From an uncultured Acidobacteriota bacterium (GTDB taxonomy: Bacteria; Acidobacteriota; Terriglobia; Terriglobales; Acidobacteriaceae), in NCBI GenBank assembly GCA_903832055.1, contig CAILAC010000017.1, positions 186,001-250,000 of the forward strand: 64,000 nt of DNA. Direction: 5' to 3'. Below, one piece after another: positions 28,415-37,864 of the stretch. The stretch's first letter is position 1; the number at the start of each line of letters is the position of its first letter. Made by a program: the position numbers and the translations under genes. The notes under the pieces are model-generated. The model was not told the DNA's origin and did not search any database. It saw only the letters and a list, made by a program, of their open reading frames with translations.

Positions 28415-28455
28415 CCAGTGGGGTCACACATCCAACTGATGTGCAACCCCACTGG
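28415..28455. repeat. 41-bp inverted repeat downstream of nrdJ
   Basis: Arms CCAGTGGGGT and ACCCCACTGG are perfect. An inner CACATC/GATGTG pair extends the stem after a CA/CA internal loop, leaving a CAACT loop. It lies 25 bases past the nrdJ stop. There is no T-run, so it may be a 3'-end-stabilising structure or a Rho-assisted terminator. Confidence 0.6.
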
Positions 28456-28480
28456 AATAAAGCAGGTCAGGAATACGGCC

Positions 28481-31400
28481 TTAGCTGCAACCGCTCGTTG
28501 AACCGCAGCTCATGCAGCGGTAGCACGATCCGTTGCGAACCATGATGGCCCCGCACGTTCCGCAGCTTGGCGCATCGCCCATGTCATACATCTCACGCAT
28601 TGCATCGGAAGCATGATAGTGACCGCGATCCGTCAGCTTCGGACCCGTGACTGCAGTGGAAGCCAAACCCTGTGCAGCCTCTCCCGATACTCGAATCTCA
28701 GGAACTGGGCCTGACGCAGTCGCGCTGACCTGGTTCAGCCGCTTGGCAATGTCCTCTACCAGCCGGGTCAAAGCCGCACCCGAAACTCCCGGCACAACCG
28801 AACCCGGAGCCGACTCGTCATACCCATCCGGAAGCATGCTGGGCGGCGGTACCGGTAACTGCTGCGCCTGCGGAGCCAGCCCCGCGAACAGCGTCAACTG
28901 CGTTCCCGAAAGGAAGCGCAACTGCAGCCAGCGGAAGATGTAGTCCATCAGGCTCTTGGCATAGCCAATCTGCTCATTGCCGGTCCAGCCGGAGGGCTCA
29001 AAGCGGGTGTGCGCAAATTTCTCGCACAGCACCTTCAGCGGAACTCCGTGCTGCAACGCCAGCGAAATCGAAGTGGCAAAGGCGTCCATCAGGCCCGAGA
29101 CCGTCGAACCCTCCTTGGCCATCTTGATGAAGATTTCGCCCGGCTGACCGGTCGGATACAGGCCCACCGTGATGTAGCCCTCATGGCCCGCAATCGAGAA
29201 CTTGTGCGTCACCGAAGCCCGCTCCTCGGGGAGCCGATGGCGGACTGCCTTCGGCGGCGCGTTCAAGTCCTGATTAGCCACCGACGGAGCAACTGGAGCA
29301 ACCGGAGCAGCCGCAACCGGCTTCGCCGCTGCAGCCTTTGCCAGCGACTCAATCGTCTGCTGGAAGGCATGCGCCGCAGCAATCACCTGCTTCGAGCTGA
29401 TTTCCAGCTTGTCGCTGATCTTGCCCTCAAGCGTCTTCACGTCTGCTTCATCGGCCTGCGCACCGGCAGACAGCGCTGCCAGCACCCGCGCACCTGCTGC
29501 ATCCAGAGCGGTCGGCTCATTCTTCTTCGCATCCTGGCTGGTGTTCAGCGGCTGTACGCCCTTGGAACCGTCACGATAGATTGCCACCGACTTCAGACCC
29601 TGACGCCAGCTTTCGGCATAGGCTTCTGCGATGTCGTTGACAGTCGCCTCGTGGGGCAGGTTCACCGTCTTTGAAATCGCGCCCGAAAGAAAGGGCTGCG
29701 TCGCCGCCATCATCTTGATGTGGCCCATGTATTGAATCGACCGCGTACCCTTCGATGGCTTGAAGGAGCAATCGAACACACTCAGGTGCTCGGCCTTGAT
29801 GCCCGGCGCGCCTTCAATGGTGCCCGTCGCGTCAATGTAGCTGACGATCGCGTTCACTTCTTCGTCCTTGTAGCCCAGCTTGAAGAGGGCCGAAGGCACG
29901 GTGTTGTTGACGATCTTGATCATGCCGCCGCCAACCAGCTTCTTGTACTTCACCAGCGCCAGATCAGGCTCAATGCCCGTCGTGTCGCAATCCATCATGA
30001 AGCCAATCGTGCCCGTCGGCGCCAGCACTGTTACCTGCGAATTGCGGTAGCCATAGCGCTCGCCATAGATCAGCGCCATATCCCAGCACTCGCGGCTCGC
30101 CTCTACCAGCGCGTCCAATTGTGGGGCCACAAACGGCTCGTGGCTGGTCTTGGACTTGCCGATCTTGTTTACTTCGGCGCGGTGCATGCGGATCACGTCC
30201 AGAAATGGCTCGCGATTGGCATAGAAGCCGGGGCAGGCTCCGCCCTGACGGTCAATCTGTGCCGTCAGCGTAGTCGCCGAAGCCAGCGGGGGGCACGTGG
30301 CCGCGATAATCGAGGACTGCAAGTATGCCTGTCCGCACATGATCGCCGTCAGGCAGCCAGCAAAGTCGCGACCCGCGTCGGAGTCATACGGCAGGCCGCA
30401 CGCCATCAGCAGCGCGCCCAGATTTGCATAACCCAGGCCAAGTGGCCGGTACTCATGCGAATTCTTGGCAATCGCCTCGGTCGGATAGCCGGAGTTATCC
30501 ACCAGAATGTCCATCGCCGTGATCATGATCGAGACAGCATGGCGATACGCCGGAATATCAAACGTCCCTGCGGCGGTGACAAACTTCAACAGGTTAAAGC
30601 TCGCCAGGTTGCAGGCCGAGTTATCCAGGAACATGTACTCCGAGCAGGGGTTCGAGGCGTTGATGCGCCCAGAATTCTTGCTCGTGTGCCAGCGGTTGAT
30701 GGTCGAGTCAAACTGCATTCCCGGATCGCCGCACTGCCAGGTCGCCTCGGCAATCTTGGCCATGATGTCGCGCGCCTTGTAGGTCTTCACCGGCTTGCGG
30801 TCCTTGACCGTGAGCGTGGTGAACTCGCCATCCGTCTCGTATGCCCGCATAAACTCGTCATTGACGCGGACGGAGTTATTGGCGTTCTGGAAGAAGATCG
30901 ACGAATACGCCTCAGAGTCAGGGCCGGAGCCATCATAGCCAGCCCGGATCAGCGCATACGCCTTCGCCTCTTCCTTCGACTTGCAATCGATGAAGTCGAC
31001 AATATCCGGATGCTCCACATTCAGAATCACCATCTTGGCCGCGCGGCGCGTCTTGCCGCCCGACTTGATCACGCCCGCAAACGCATCAAAACCGCGCATG
31101 AAGCTCAACGGTCCCGAAGCCGTGCCGCCACCCGACAACAACTCCATCGACCCGCGAATCGACGAAAGATTGGTTCCCGTTCCCGAGCCCCACTTGAACA
31201 GCATGCCCTCGGTCTTCGCCAGCGTCAGAATCGCGTCCAGCGAGTCGTCTACCGCGTTGATAAAGCAGGCCGAGCACTGCGGATTCCGGTAGCCCGTCAC
31301 CGAAAAACGCACCGCGCAGGTATGCGGATCCCAGTGCCAGTTCTGCGCGTCAGAGTCCGGCTCCAGCCGGTCGCAGCCCACGTTGAACCATACCGGCGAA

Positions 31401-31843
31401 TTGAACGCCACCTTCTGCGAGACCAACATGCTCACCAATTCATCATGAAAGATCGCCGCATCCTGCGCCGAGGCAAAGTAGCCGCTCGTCAGACCCCAGT
31501 CGCGAATCGTCTCTGCCACACGCCCCACCAGCTGCCGTACTCCCGTCTCCCGCTCAGGTGTTCCAATCTGCCCGTGCAGATACTTCGAAGCCACAATGTT
31601 GGTCGCGGTCATCGACCAGTCCACCGGCACCTCAACATCCTTCTGCTCAAAGATGGACTTGCCGCTGGCATCCGTGATTGATGCCGTCCGGCGCTCCCAC
31701 TGAACTTCGTCATAGGGAGAGAGGCCGGCCTTGGAAAAGCGGCGGGTAAATGTCAGGCCACCGCGGGAAAAATTGGGCGAGTGCGAGCCGCCAGTTGTGG
31801 CAGCAGAAGCGGTCGTCGGCGAAGGGGAGTAGGTGTCGGGCAT
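28481..31843 (-). CDS. nrdJ: vitamin B12-dependent (class II) ribonucleotide reductase
   Basis: A 1120-residue adenosylcobalamin-dependent ribonucleoside reductase that makes deoxynucleotides. The active-site region contains the NPCSEYMFLDNSACNLASFNL block near residue 400, with the catalytic Cys and Glu. The first redox cysteine is in the NPQCSACFINAVDDS segment near 190. The glycyl/phosphate loop PTGTIGFMMDCDTTGIEPD lies near 625. The C-terminus has a family extension and a zinc-ribbon-like CGTCG...CYRCMSCG...C tail. About 740-950 is a linker with TSCPD/DUF-like sequence typical of the long NrdJ forms. No intein interrupts the gene. It is monocistronic behind its own promoter with NrdR-like boxes. 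Only a class II enzyme is seen here. Confidence 0.96.
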   Translation of the reverse strand: MPDTYSPSPTTASAATTGGSHSPNFSRGGLTFTRRFSKAGLSPYDEVQWERRTASITDASGKSIFEQKDVEVPVDWSMTATNIVASKYLHGQIGTPERETGVRQLVGRVAETIRDWGLTSGYFASAQDAAIFHDELVSMLVSQKVAFNSPVWFNVGCDRLEPDSDAQNWHWDPHTCAVRFSVTGYRNPQCSACFINAVDDSLDAILTLAKTEGMLFKWGSGTGTNLSSIRGSMELLSGGGTASGPLSFMRGFDAFAGVIKSGGKTRRAAKMVILNVEHPDIVDFIDCKSKEEAKAYALIRAGYDGSGPDSEAYSSIFFQNANNSVRVNDEFMRAYETDGEFTTLTVKDRKPVKTYKARDIMAKIAEATWQCGDPGMQFDSTINRWHTSKNSGRINASNPCSEYMFLDNSACNLASFNLLKFVTAAGTFDIPAYRHAVSIMITAMDILVDNSGYPTEAIAKNSHEYRPLGLGYANLGALLMACGLPYDSDAGRDFAGCLTAIMCGQAYLQSSIIAATCPPLASATTLTAQIDRQGGACPGFYANREPFLDVIRMHRAEVNKIGKSKTSHEPFVAPQLDALVEASRECWDMALIYGERYGYRNSQVTVLAPTGTIGFMMDCDTTGIEPDLALVKYKKLVGGGMIKIVNNTVPSALFKLGYKDEEVNAIVSYIDATGTIEGAPGIKAEHLSVFDCSFKPSKGTRSIQYMGHIKMMAATQPFLSGAISKTVNLPHEATVNDIAEAYAESWRQGLKSVAIYRDGSKGVQPLNTSQDAKKNEPTALDAAGARVLAALSAGAQADEADVKTLEGKISDKLEISSKQVIAAAHAFQQTIESLAKAAAAKPVAAAPVAPVAPSVANQDLNAPPKAVRHRLPEERASVTHKFSIAGHEGYITVGLYPTGQPGEIFIKMAKEGSTVSGLMDAFATSISLALQHGVPLKVLCEKFAHTRFEPSGWTGNEQIGYAKSLMDYIFRWLQLRFLSGTQLTLFAGLAPQAQQLPVPPPSMLPDGYDESAPGSVVPGVSGAALTRLVEDIAKRLNQVSATASGPVPEIRVSGEAAQGLASTAVTGPKLTDRGHYHASDAMREMYDMGDAPSCGTCGAIMVRNGSCYRCMSCGSTSGCS

Positions 31844-32125
31844 TCGGTCTCCTTAAAAACGTGGGGGGGTTCATTCAAAAAACAATGAGTCGTAACTGGG
31901 TCTCTCTCAAAAAGGACCCTCAAACAATGAGATGAAGCAGCTGACAAAAACGTGGCCAGCAACAGAAGCAAAAACAGATAGGCGCGACTCGCTTGTTTCA
32001 ACAACGGACAGAAATGGATGCCGAATTCTCAGAAAAACTGCAGTTCGGGAGTTTCGTCTGAAAAACCGAAGGAACCGGCAAGAAACCCGCATTTCTGTCA
32101 TCGTGCGTTAACAGCCGCAGATGCA

Positions 32126-32154
32126 AAAATACCGCTCTCGGTAGTGCAGGTCAA
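32126..32154 (-). promoter_or_regulatory. sigma-70-type promoter of nrdJ
   Basis: On the minus strand TTGACC (32149-32154) and TATTTT (32126-32131) are separated by exactly 17 bases. The predicted leader is about 280 nt long and ends in AAGGAGACCG just before the nrdJ ATG. I found no recognisable cobalamin riboswitch in the leader. Confidence 0.6.
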
Positions 32155-32161
32155 GCAAAAA

Positions 32162-32208
32162 CCACAATATCTTGTGTTTTGTTGTGCATAACCAGCACCA
32201 TCTTGGGC
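32162..32208. promoter_or_regulatory. tandem NrdR-like boxes
   Basis: CCACAATATCTTGTGT at 32162-32177 matches the palindromic NrdR box form (acaCwAtATaTwGtgt). A weaker copy, CAGCACCATCTTGGGC, starts 31 bases later at 32193, which is the helical phasing expected of tandem NrdR sites. Both lie directly upstream of the nrdJ -35 box. Confidence 0.6.
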
Positions 32209-32235
32209 AACCCCTGCATTTTGCTGTGCAAAACT

Positions 32236-32261
32236 GAAAAACCCGCTCCAATGGCGGGTTT
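32236..32261 (-). terminator. terminator downstream of the methyltransferase gene
   Basis: On the minus strand AAACCCGC, a seven-base loop and GCGGGTTT are followed by TTTC. It separates the methyltransferase transcript from nrdJ. Confidence 0.6.
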
Positions 32262-32420
32262 CATCATGGCAGTTGCTCACAAATTCATCGCAGGTCTAAG
32301 CCTAGTCCCATCGCCTGATGCTCGCAAGGCGCAGAAAAGGTGCAATTTGGTCCACCCCCTGTGCAAGGTGTGGAGAACCCGTACGCTTCCCATAACTGGG
32401 CAAGGCGCGGCGCGACACGC

Positions 32421-33257
32421 CTAACGCCGCGTTGCCGTCACTTGCAGATAGTGGTTTTGAATGAGCGTATGAGAGTCCGGATCACTCGCTGTGTTGCCCG
32501 ATGCCCACAGGGCCTCAAGGTCCGCCGCCAGCGCTGCCTGCCCAGCCCCATCCAGACGGCTGAATGCCACCTGCGTTGGCCCAAAGTAGCGACGGAAGAA
32601 ATCGACTGCTCCTGCCGGGCTCATCGGCAAATCAAAGTCGATCGTGATCAACTCGGCCTCAACATCAGTGAACCCCGGTGCCAGTCTCTCTCGCACCGTC
32701 GTCTCATCGCCCCACAGCACCGGAGGTGCCAGACCCGGCAGCGGCGGAGCGTGGCGGGCCATCACCTGAAACATCTTCCCTGAAAATCCAGCAGGGTTCC
32801 AGTTCGCCATCACCAGGCGACCGCCTGGCCTGAGCACACGGGCAAATTCTGCGGCTACCAACCCGGGGCGCGGAGCAAACATTGCCCCAAACATCGTCAC
32901 CACCACATCAAACGAACCATCCGCATAGGGCAACTGCTCTGCGTCGCCCTCGTCAAAGGTGGCCGCAAGCCCTTCGACGGCGGCGCGCTCGCGGGCCTGC
33001 GCCAGCAGGTTAGGCGCGATGTCGACACCCGTCACCAGTGCCCCGCCCCGAGCCAGCGGAATGGCCGTGTTGCCCGTACCACAGGCAACGTCCAACACCC
33101 GCGTGCCGGCTGCAACCCCCAACCGCGCGACAAACTCCTCAGCTGGCTTTGCAATGGTCCTGGCGACGACGCCAAAGTCGCCAGCCATCCAGGCCGAGCG
33201 CATTGACGCTTTAATCTGCTCCATTGACGGCCCCGAACCCGTTCCCACAGTACTCAT
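32421..33257 (-). CDS. class I SAM-dependent methyltransferase
   Basis: A 278-residue cytoplasmic methyltransferase of the UbiE/Methyltransf_11 type. Motif I reads VLDVACGTGNTA near residue 55, the acidic ribose-binding position is in TGVDIAP, and motif II/III shows DEGDAEQLPYADGSFDVV followed by LRPGGRLVMANW. The substrate is not evident. GAGAGG precedes the ATG at 33257; a longer frame to 33281 is less supported. It has its own terminator and lies about 100 bases downstream of the carbonic anhydrase gene. Confidence 0.85.
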   Translation of the reverse strand: MSTVGTGSGPSMEQIKASMRSAWMAGDFGVVARTIAKPAEEFVARLGVAAGTRVLDVACGTGNTAIPLARGGALVTGVDIAPNLLAQARERAAVEGLAATFDEGDAEQLPYADGSFDVVVTMFGAMFAPRPGLVAAEFARVLRPGGRLVMANWNPAGFSGKMFQVMARHAPPLPGLAPPVLWGDETTVRERLAPGFTDVEAELITIDFDLPMSPAGAVDFFRRYFGPTQVAFSRLDGAGQAALAADLEALWASGNTASDPDSHTLIQNHYLQVTATRR

Positions 33258-33361
33258 GTCAGACCTCTCGTTCGCCTGCAAATCAGGTATCCCTGCAACA
33301 GTGCGCGGCCAGTGCCCTTTACGTCAAACGACAAGCACGTCAAGCGGCAAAGGACCTGCCC

Positions 33362-34129
33362 CTATTCGCTGGCCTCAATCTTGCGCCCGTGCATCGGCTG
33401 CTCCAAACGACTGTTCACCTTGTACAGGTAGCCAAAGCTCTTCAACTGATCCCGCGAAAGCTCGACCTCCTGCTGAAACACAAACCACTTCACGCCTTCG
33501 GTGCAAGGGGGCGCGGTCAGCGAACCCATGTACGTCCAGTACGCCCGGTCGGCAGGCAGCAAGCCCATGGGGCTCATTGACTCGGTCATCTTGTCGGTCG
33601 CGCCCGCCGTCTTCGGCAGATGCTCCCACAGGGCCGATAGCACCGCGTTGGCGTTGCCCTCGTTGAGCCGGATTGCGACCACTGCCAGCTTGCCTTCCGC
33701 ATTCTTGTGCACCAGGTGCAGGCTCATGTCGGGCAGCTTGCCCTTCACCATCTCTTCACCGGGGTGGTGAAAGTGAAACTGGATCAGGTCGTAGCGCTCG
33801 CCATTGGCGATGATGTAGCTGCCCGCCGGCGGCGTCACCTGCACAGTATGGCCGTTGTTTACCAGCGTCATGCCCCCGCTGACGTAGTGAAATTCGATCG
33901 GCTGCAGCGCCTTGTTCCGGTGCGCCCCGCGAATGTCGATCGGCGACTGCTCGTGCCCTTCGGAGCAAGCCTTGTACGCCGGGTCCAGGTGCCCCCAGTT
34001 CAACGGGCCCAGCTTGCCCTCATACGCCCACGGCGCGCCCGCCTGTTGCGCCAACCCCGAAACCGCGCCCGATACCGCGACCAAACCCAACAGACCCCAG
34101 CCCAGAATCAGGCATCTCACTCGACGCAT
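33362..34129 (-). CDS. alpha-class carbonic anhydrase, exported
   Basis: A 255-residue secreted protein. A signal peptide covers about residues 1-28. The alpha-carbonic anhydrase fold shows the SPIDI motif near residue 57, zinc ligands in the QFHFHHP segment (two His) and the SLHLVH segment (third His), and the C-terminal LTAPPCTEGVKW substrate-pocket motif. It hydrates CO2 to bicarbonate in the periplasm. The start follows a GGGGGGA ribosome site. The downstream terminator-like hairpin near 34.2 kb separates it from metK. Confidence 0.92.
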   Translation of the reverse strand: MRRVRCLILGWGLLGLVAVSGAVSGLAQQAGAPWAYEGKLGPLNWGHLDPAYKACSEGHEQSPIDIRGAHRNKALQPIEFHYVSGGMTLVNNGHTVQVTPPAGSYIIANGERYDLIQFHFHHPGEEMVKGKLPDMSLHLVHKNAEGKLAVVAIRLNEGNANAVLSALWEHLPKTAGATDKMTESMSPMGLLPADRAYWTYMGSLTAPPCTEGVKWFVFQQEVELSRDQLKSFGYLYKVNSRLEQPMHGRKIEASE

Positions 34130-34208
34130 CACTTTTCCCCCCTCAAACGCACCCAAGCATTGTATGAAATGGACGCCCCTGTGGGTGATCCGTCTTTGCT
34201 CTGAGCAC

Positions 34209-34238
34209 AAAAAAGGCCTCAGCGGTGAGGCTGAGGCC
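34209..34238 (-). terminator. rho-independent terminator of metK
   Basis: On the minus strand GGCCTCAGC, a six-base loop and GCTGAGGCC are followed directly by TTTTTT, 38 bases after the metK stop. Confidence 0.88.
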
Positions 34239-34275
34239 ATTTGATGCAAGACTTGGTCCACGCTTTTGCGCTGGC

Positions 34276-35439
34276 TTACTTCGCTGCCGCCAGCAATCCA
34301 GCCTGCTCGGCCAGGGTAGCGGCCTTGTCGGTCGCCTCCCAGGTAAAGTCCGGCTCGTTGCGGCCAAAGTGGCCATAAGCCGCCGTCTTGGCGTAAATCG
34401 GACGCCGCAGGTTCAGGCTGTCGATGATGCCCTTGGGCGTAAGCTGGAAGTTCTTTCGCACCAGCGCCGTCAGCTCCGGCCCTGTCAGCTTGCCGGTGCC
34501 AAACGTATCTACCAGAACGCTCACCGGCTCTGCCACGCCAATGGCATACGCCAGCTGCACCTCAACCTTGTCGGCCAGACCCGCCGCAACGATGTTCTTG
34601 GCAATGTAGCGCGCCACATACGCCGCAGAACGGTCAACCTTTGTCGGATCCTTGCCGCTGAACGCGCCGCCGCCGTGACGACCTGCGCCGCCATACGTAT
34701 CCACAATGATTTTGCGCCCCGTAAGGCCCGTATCACCCATCGGCCCGCCGATGACAAAGCGCCCCGTCGGGTTGATGTGATACTTGGTGTTCTCGTCGAG
34801 CCACTCCGCCGGCAGCACCTTTTGAATCACGTGCTTCAAAATGTCTGCGCGCAGTTCGTCATTGCTGATCTGCTCGGCATGCTGCGTTGAAATCACCACC
34901 GCATCGATGCGCACCGGCTTGCCCGCCTCGTCGTACTCCACCGTCACCTGGCTCTTGCCGTCCGGCCGCAGGTAAGGCAGCTTGCCCGATTTACGCACTT
35001 CGCTCAGCCGCCTGGTCAGCTTGTGCGCCAGCGAAATTGCCGCCGGCATCAGCTCAGGCGTCTCGTTGGTCGCGTAGCCAAACATCATCCCCTGGTCGCC
35101 CGCGCCGCCCGTGTCCACACCCTGGGCAATGTCGCCCGACTGGCGGTTGATCGAAGAAATCACAGCGCAGGTATTCGAATCGAAGCCATAGAGCGCGTTG
35201 TCGTAGCCAATCGAGGCCACCACGCCCCGCACCAGCGTCTGGAAGTCTACATAAGCCTTGGTCGTGATTTCACCGGCAATCACCACCAGACCGGTCGCGG
35301 TCAGCGTTTCCGCAGCAACACGGCTGTAGGGGTCCTGCTCCAGGCAGGCATCGAGAATCGCGTCAGAAATCTGATCGGCAATCTTGTCCGGATGGCCTTC
35401 CGTCACGGATTCAGAGGTAAACAGAAAACGGTCACTCAA
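34276..35439 (-). CDS. metK: S-adenosylmethionine synthetase
   Basis: A 387-residue enzyme that forms S-adenosylmethionine from methionine and ATP. Family signatures are all present: [13 protein letters not shown] at the N-terminus, the [12 protein letters not shown] hexapeptide region near residue 117, and [19 protein letters not shown] near 260. The start is TTG with GGAGGA eight bases upstream; no ATG in the right place competes. It has a long leader (about 35440-35784) and a perfect terminator, so it is probably transcribed alone. Confidence 0.97.
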   Translation of the reverse strand: MSDRFLFTSESVTEGHPDKIADQISDAILDACLEQDPYSRVAAETLTATGLVVIAGEITTKAYVDFQTLVRGVVASIGYDNALYGFDSNTCAVISSINRQSGDIAQGVDTGGAGDQGMMFGYATNETPELMPAAISLAHKLTRRLSEVRKSGKLPYLRPDGKSQVTVEYDEAGKPVRIDAVVISTQHAEQISNDELRADILKHVIQKVLPAEWLDENTKYHINPTGRFVIGGPMGDTGLTGRKIIVDTYGGAGRHGGGAFSGKDPTKVDRSAAYVARYIAKNIVAAGLADKVEVQLAYAIGVAEPVSVLVDTFGTGKLTGPELTALVRKNFQLTPKGIIDSLNLRRPIYAKTAAYGHFGRNEPDFTWEATDKAATLAEQAGLLAAAK

Positions 35440-35784
35440 AAGTCAATTCCTCCAGTACATCGGATGCAGCGGCGGTGCGCACGGTTCGAATATTCCGGTT
35501 TGAAGACTCCGGTGCTCCCAAATACGGCGCGCCTACTCCGGTTCGCATGTCCCAACAGCCCGGCAAAAAGCCTTCCCCTGCCTCGCGAACGCAGCAATGC
35601 CCAAACTGCATCTTCTTATCGTAATTGCCCTGAGGCATTTGCGGCAAAGAGACACGCTCTCAACGGCCACCTTCGCAGGTTCAGCCGCCACTTCTTCGCA
35701 TTGAACGGCAAAACTGCAGCGGGAAGGATCAGGCTGAGAAGAAAAGAACAGCGAATGGGGGTTCCAATCTGAGCGACTGTGGAT
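35440..35784 (-). other. long non-coding leader of metK with repeated CCGGA motifs
   Basis: The 345 bases between metK and the HTH gene hold no convincing ORF. On the minus strand the octamer-like motif ACCGGA(g/a) occurs three times between 35484 and 35547 near a GGCGCGCC palindrome and a GAATATTC palindrome. I could not match it to SAM-I, SAM-II or SAH riboswitch consensus sequences, so it is listed only as a possible structured leader. Confidence 0.3.
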
Positions 35785-36279
35785 TTACGACCGGGGATCG
35801 ACACGCATCGAAAGGCTGCTCACCCCTTCGCGCCCCGGCACCACCGTCGGCCACATCCCCGTTCGATAGCCGTAATACCTCACCGCAAAGTACAGCGCAA
35901 TGCCCACCACCAGCAGCAGCAGCAAGGCACCAGCCCACTTCAGCCGCTCCGTGGCTGCATCCCTGGGGCGCACCCGCGCGCGGCCTACATTCGCGGCAAA
36001 CTCAATCCAGTTGCGGTCGTCATCCAGCAGATCGCCTGAGGCCATGTACGCGCGCTGAAAACGCGTAATCCAGTCCACCTCATCCAGGCCCAGCACGTTT
36101 ACGTACCCGCGCACAATGCCTTTGTTCAAAATCCCGCCCGGAAGCACACGGAATTCGTTCTCCTCCAGCGCCCTCAGGTGGCGCGGGCTGATTTTGGTCA
36201 CCTCGGTAATCTTTTCCAGCGCAATGCCGCGGTTTAACCGCTCCATCCGCAGGTCTTCTCCAAAGCTTCCTTTGCTCAT
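35785..36279 (-). CDS. RodZ-like HTH membrane protein
   Basis: A 164-residue protein with an N-terminal HTH_25 domain (residues about 1-72: FGEDLRMERLNRGI ... ITEVTKISPRHLRALEENEF) of the RodZ type. A short linker follows, then one transmembrane helix near residues 112-130 and a small extracytoplasmic tail. RodZ links MreB to the membrane, but the periplasmic domain here is much shorter than in RodZ. A different cell-envelope or regulatory role is therefore possible. The start at 36279 is the first ATG; a TTG at 36312 would extend it by 11 residues. Divergent from the ABC permease gene. Confidence 0.75.
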   Translation of the reverse strand: MSKGSFGEDLRMERLNRGIALEKITEVTKISPRHLRALEENEFRVLPGGILNKGIVRGYVNVLGLDEVDWITRFQRAYMASGDLLDDDRNWIEFAANVGRARVRPRDAATERLKWAGALLLLLVVGIALYFAVRYYGYRTGMWPTVVPGREGVSSLSMRVDPRS

Positions 36280-36487
36280 CGGATACAGCTCACCGGATGC
36301 AACTCTTGGCAATCAGCTCATCAAATACGGGACACACATCTCCCGAAAAGGATTTCCACAGCCACAATAAAACCTTGCGGCAGTTCAGGTCAAAGAATTC
36401 CATCCCATTTCTTCGAAATCGAACAGCTTTTGGGGGCGTTTGCTGCCAGTTTAGGCCATTTTTGAGGCTTTTGCCCATATTTAAATG

Positions 36488-36504
36488 GATATTTACTGAA
36501 TATC
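36488..36504. promoter_or_regulatory. 17-bp inverted repeat GATATT-N5-AATATC
   Basis: A perfect six-base inverted repeat in the 380-base divergent region between the RodZ-like gene and the ABC permease gene, in an AT-rich patch. It may be a regulator site. The rest of 36280-36660 shows no gene. Confidence 0.3.
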
Positions 36505-36660
36505 AAACATGCGACGCTCTTTCGGAACCATGTGGCGGTTACCTCCCGCACTTAAGTGACCAATCCCGGCATCCCGCCCCATCTGGCTGATACCCTAAGC
36601 GCAGAGCTTTCCTCACTGGCTCGATCTTTCAGAAGCAAGCAGGAACAGGCGCGGCCTCGT

Positions 36661-37764
36661 ATGAACAAACTCGTCATCGCAAATCTCGTTCACCGCCCCA
36701 TGCGCTCCATCATCTCGGTCGCTGCCATCGCCATTGAAATCGTGATGATCCTCTCCGTCGTCGCCATCTTCCTCGGCCAGCTCGACGGGCAAAAGATCCG
36801 CACCAACGGTATCGGCGCAGACATGCTCGTCCGTCCGCCCAATTCCTCCTTCCTCAGCGCCGTCGGCGGCGCGCCCGTGCCTGCGCGCAATGTCGAGGCC
36901 ATCCGCCGGCTGCCCCACGTTGCCGTCGCCTCGCCCGTCATTCAGGACTTTGCCATGGCTGGCGCACCTGAAATCATCTACGGCATCGACTACCCCAGCT
37001 ACAACGCATTGCGCCCCTTCGTCTACGTTGAGGGCGGCCCCTTCACCGGGCCCAGCGACGCCATCGTCGACGACGTCTTCGCCAAGAAAGACAAGGGCTA
37101 CCACGTCGGCGACGTCATCCAGATCATCGGCCACCCCTTCAAGATCTGCGGCGTCGTTGAAGCTGGCAAAGGCGGCCGCAAGATGGTCGATATCAATACT
37201 CTCGGCACCCTCATGGCCGCCGAAGGCAAAGCCAGCCTCTTCTATGTCAAGAGCGATGACGAAGCCAATCAGGAAGCCATTCGCCAGGAAATCAACGCGA
37301 CCCCCGGCCTCCAGGACTACCCCGTCCAGACCATGCACGAGTGGATGTCGCTCATGACCCCCGACCACATCCCGGGCTTCAACATCTCACTCAACGTCGT
37401 CACCGCCATCGCCACCCTGGTTGGGTTCCTGGTCATCTTCCTCAGCATGTACACCGCCGTCCTTGAGCGCACCCGCGAAATCGGCATCCTCAAGTCGATG
37501 GGCGCATCCAAGGCCGCCATCGTCACCATGGTCATCCGCGAATCGGTGCTCATGGCCATCGTCGGCGTCGCCGCAGGCATCGGCACCACCTACGCCATCC
37601 ACGCCTGGCTATTGCACAGCTTTCCGACTCTGTTCTTTGAAATCACCCGCGAGTGGATTATCAAGGCCTCCGTCATCGCCTTCTGCGGTGCCGTCCTCGG
37701 CGCAGCCTACCCCGCTCTCATGGCCGCCAGCAAAGACCCCATCGACGCCCTCTCCTACGAATAG
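36661..37764 (+). CDS. ABC transporter permease, MacB/FtsX type
   Basis: A 367-residue permease. One transmembrane helix at about residues 20-42 is followed by a large MacB_PCD periplasmic domain (about 45-235) and a C-terminal FtsX domain with three helices (about 250-365), including the GILKSMGASKAAIV coupling-helix pattern. This is the topology of lipoprotein-releasing or mechanotransmission ABC systems. No ATPase gene is adjacent, so its partner is elsewhere. The ATG at 36661 opens a sequence (MNKLVIANLVHRP) that resembles the usual family N-terminus, while the upstream GTG at 36556 adds an unrelated leader. Followed directly by a GGGTGCCCC hairpin element. Confidence 0.87.
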   Translation: MNKLVIANLVHRPMRSIISVAAIAIEIVMILSVVAIFLGQLDGQKIRTNGIGADMLVRPPNSSFLSAVGGAPVPARNVEAIRRLPHVAVASPVIQDFAMAGAPEIIYGIDYPSYNALRPFVYVEGGPFTGPSDAIVDDVFAKKDKGYHVGDVIQIIGHPFKICGVVEAGKGGRKMVDINTLGTLMAAEGKASLFYVKSDDEANQEAIRQEINATPGLQDYPVQTMHEWMSLMTPDHIPGFNISLNVVTAIATLVGFLVIFLSMYTAVLERTREIGILKSMGASKAAIVTMVIRESVLMAIVGVAAGIGTTYAIHAWLLHSFPTLFFEITREWIIKASVIAFCGAVLGAAYPALMAASKDPIDALSYE

Positions 37765-37790
37765 TCATTTCTGGTTATGAATTGGAGATT

Positions 37791-37830
37791 CGGGTGCCCC
37801 ACATCTCGATTTTGAGATGTGGGTTTTCAG
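37791..37830. repeat. GGGTGCCCC hairpin element, copy a
   Basis: CGGGTGCCCC leads into the stem CCCACATCTC/GAGATGTGGG with loop GATTTT and a GTTTTCAG tail, 27 bases after the ABC permease stop. Same head, loop and tail as the 60399 copy, with a different but still perfect stem. Confidence 0.7.
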
Positions 37831-37864
37831 CTCGTGTGCGCCCGGAACTGACTACGGAATCCTG

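Noticed and set aside
29720-31681. 653-residue open frame on the plus strand
   Set aside because: It is antisense to nrdJ, rich in Arg/His/Leu with no domain pattern, and exists only because of the codon bias of the real gene.
31844-32125. Cobalamin riboswitch in the nrdJ leader
   Set aside because: I looked for a B12-box-like element and found no convincing GCCACTG-type core or pairing; control seems to lie in the NrdR-like boxes.
35440-35784. SAM or SAH riboswitch upstream of metK
   Set aside because: Sequence did not match the consensus cores I can recall; kept only as an unexplained leader.
36556-36660. N-terminal extension of the ABC permease from a GTG at 36556
   Set aside because: The added 35 residues have no resemblance to the family and no ribosome site; the ATG at 36661 gives a normal family N-terminus.
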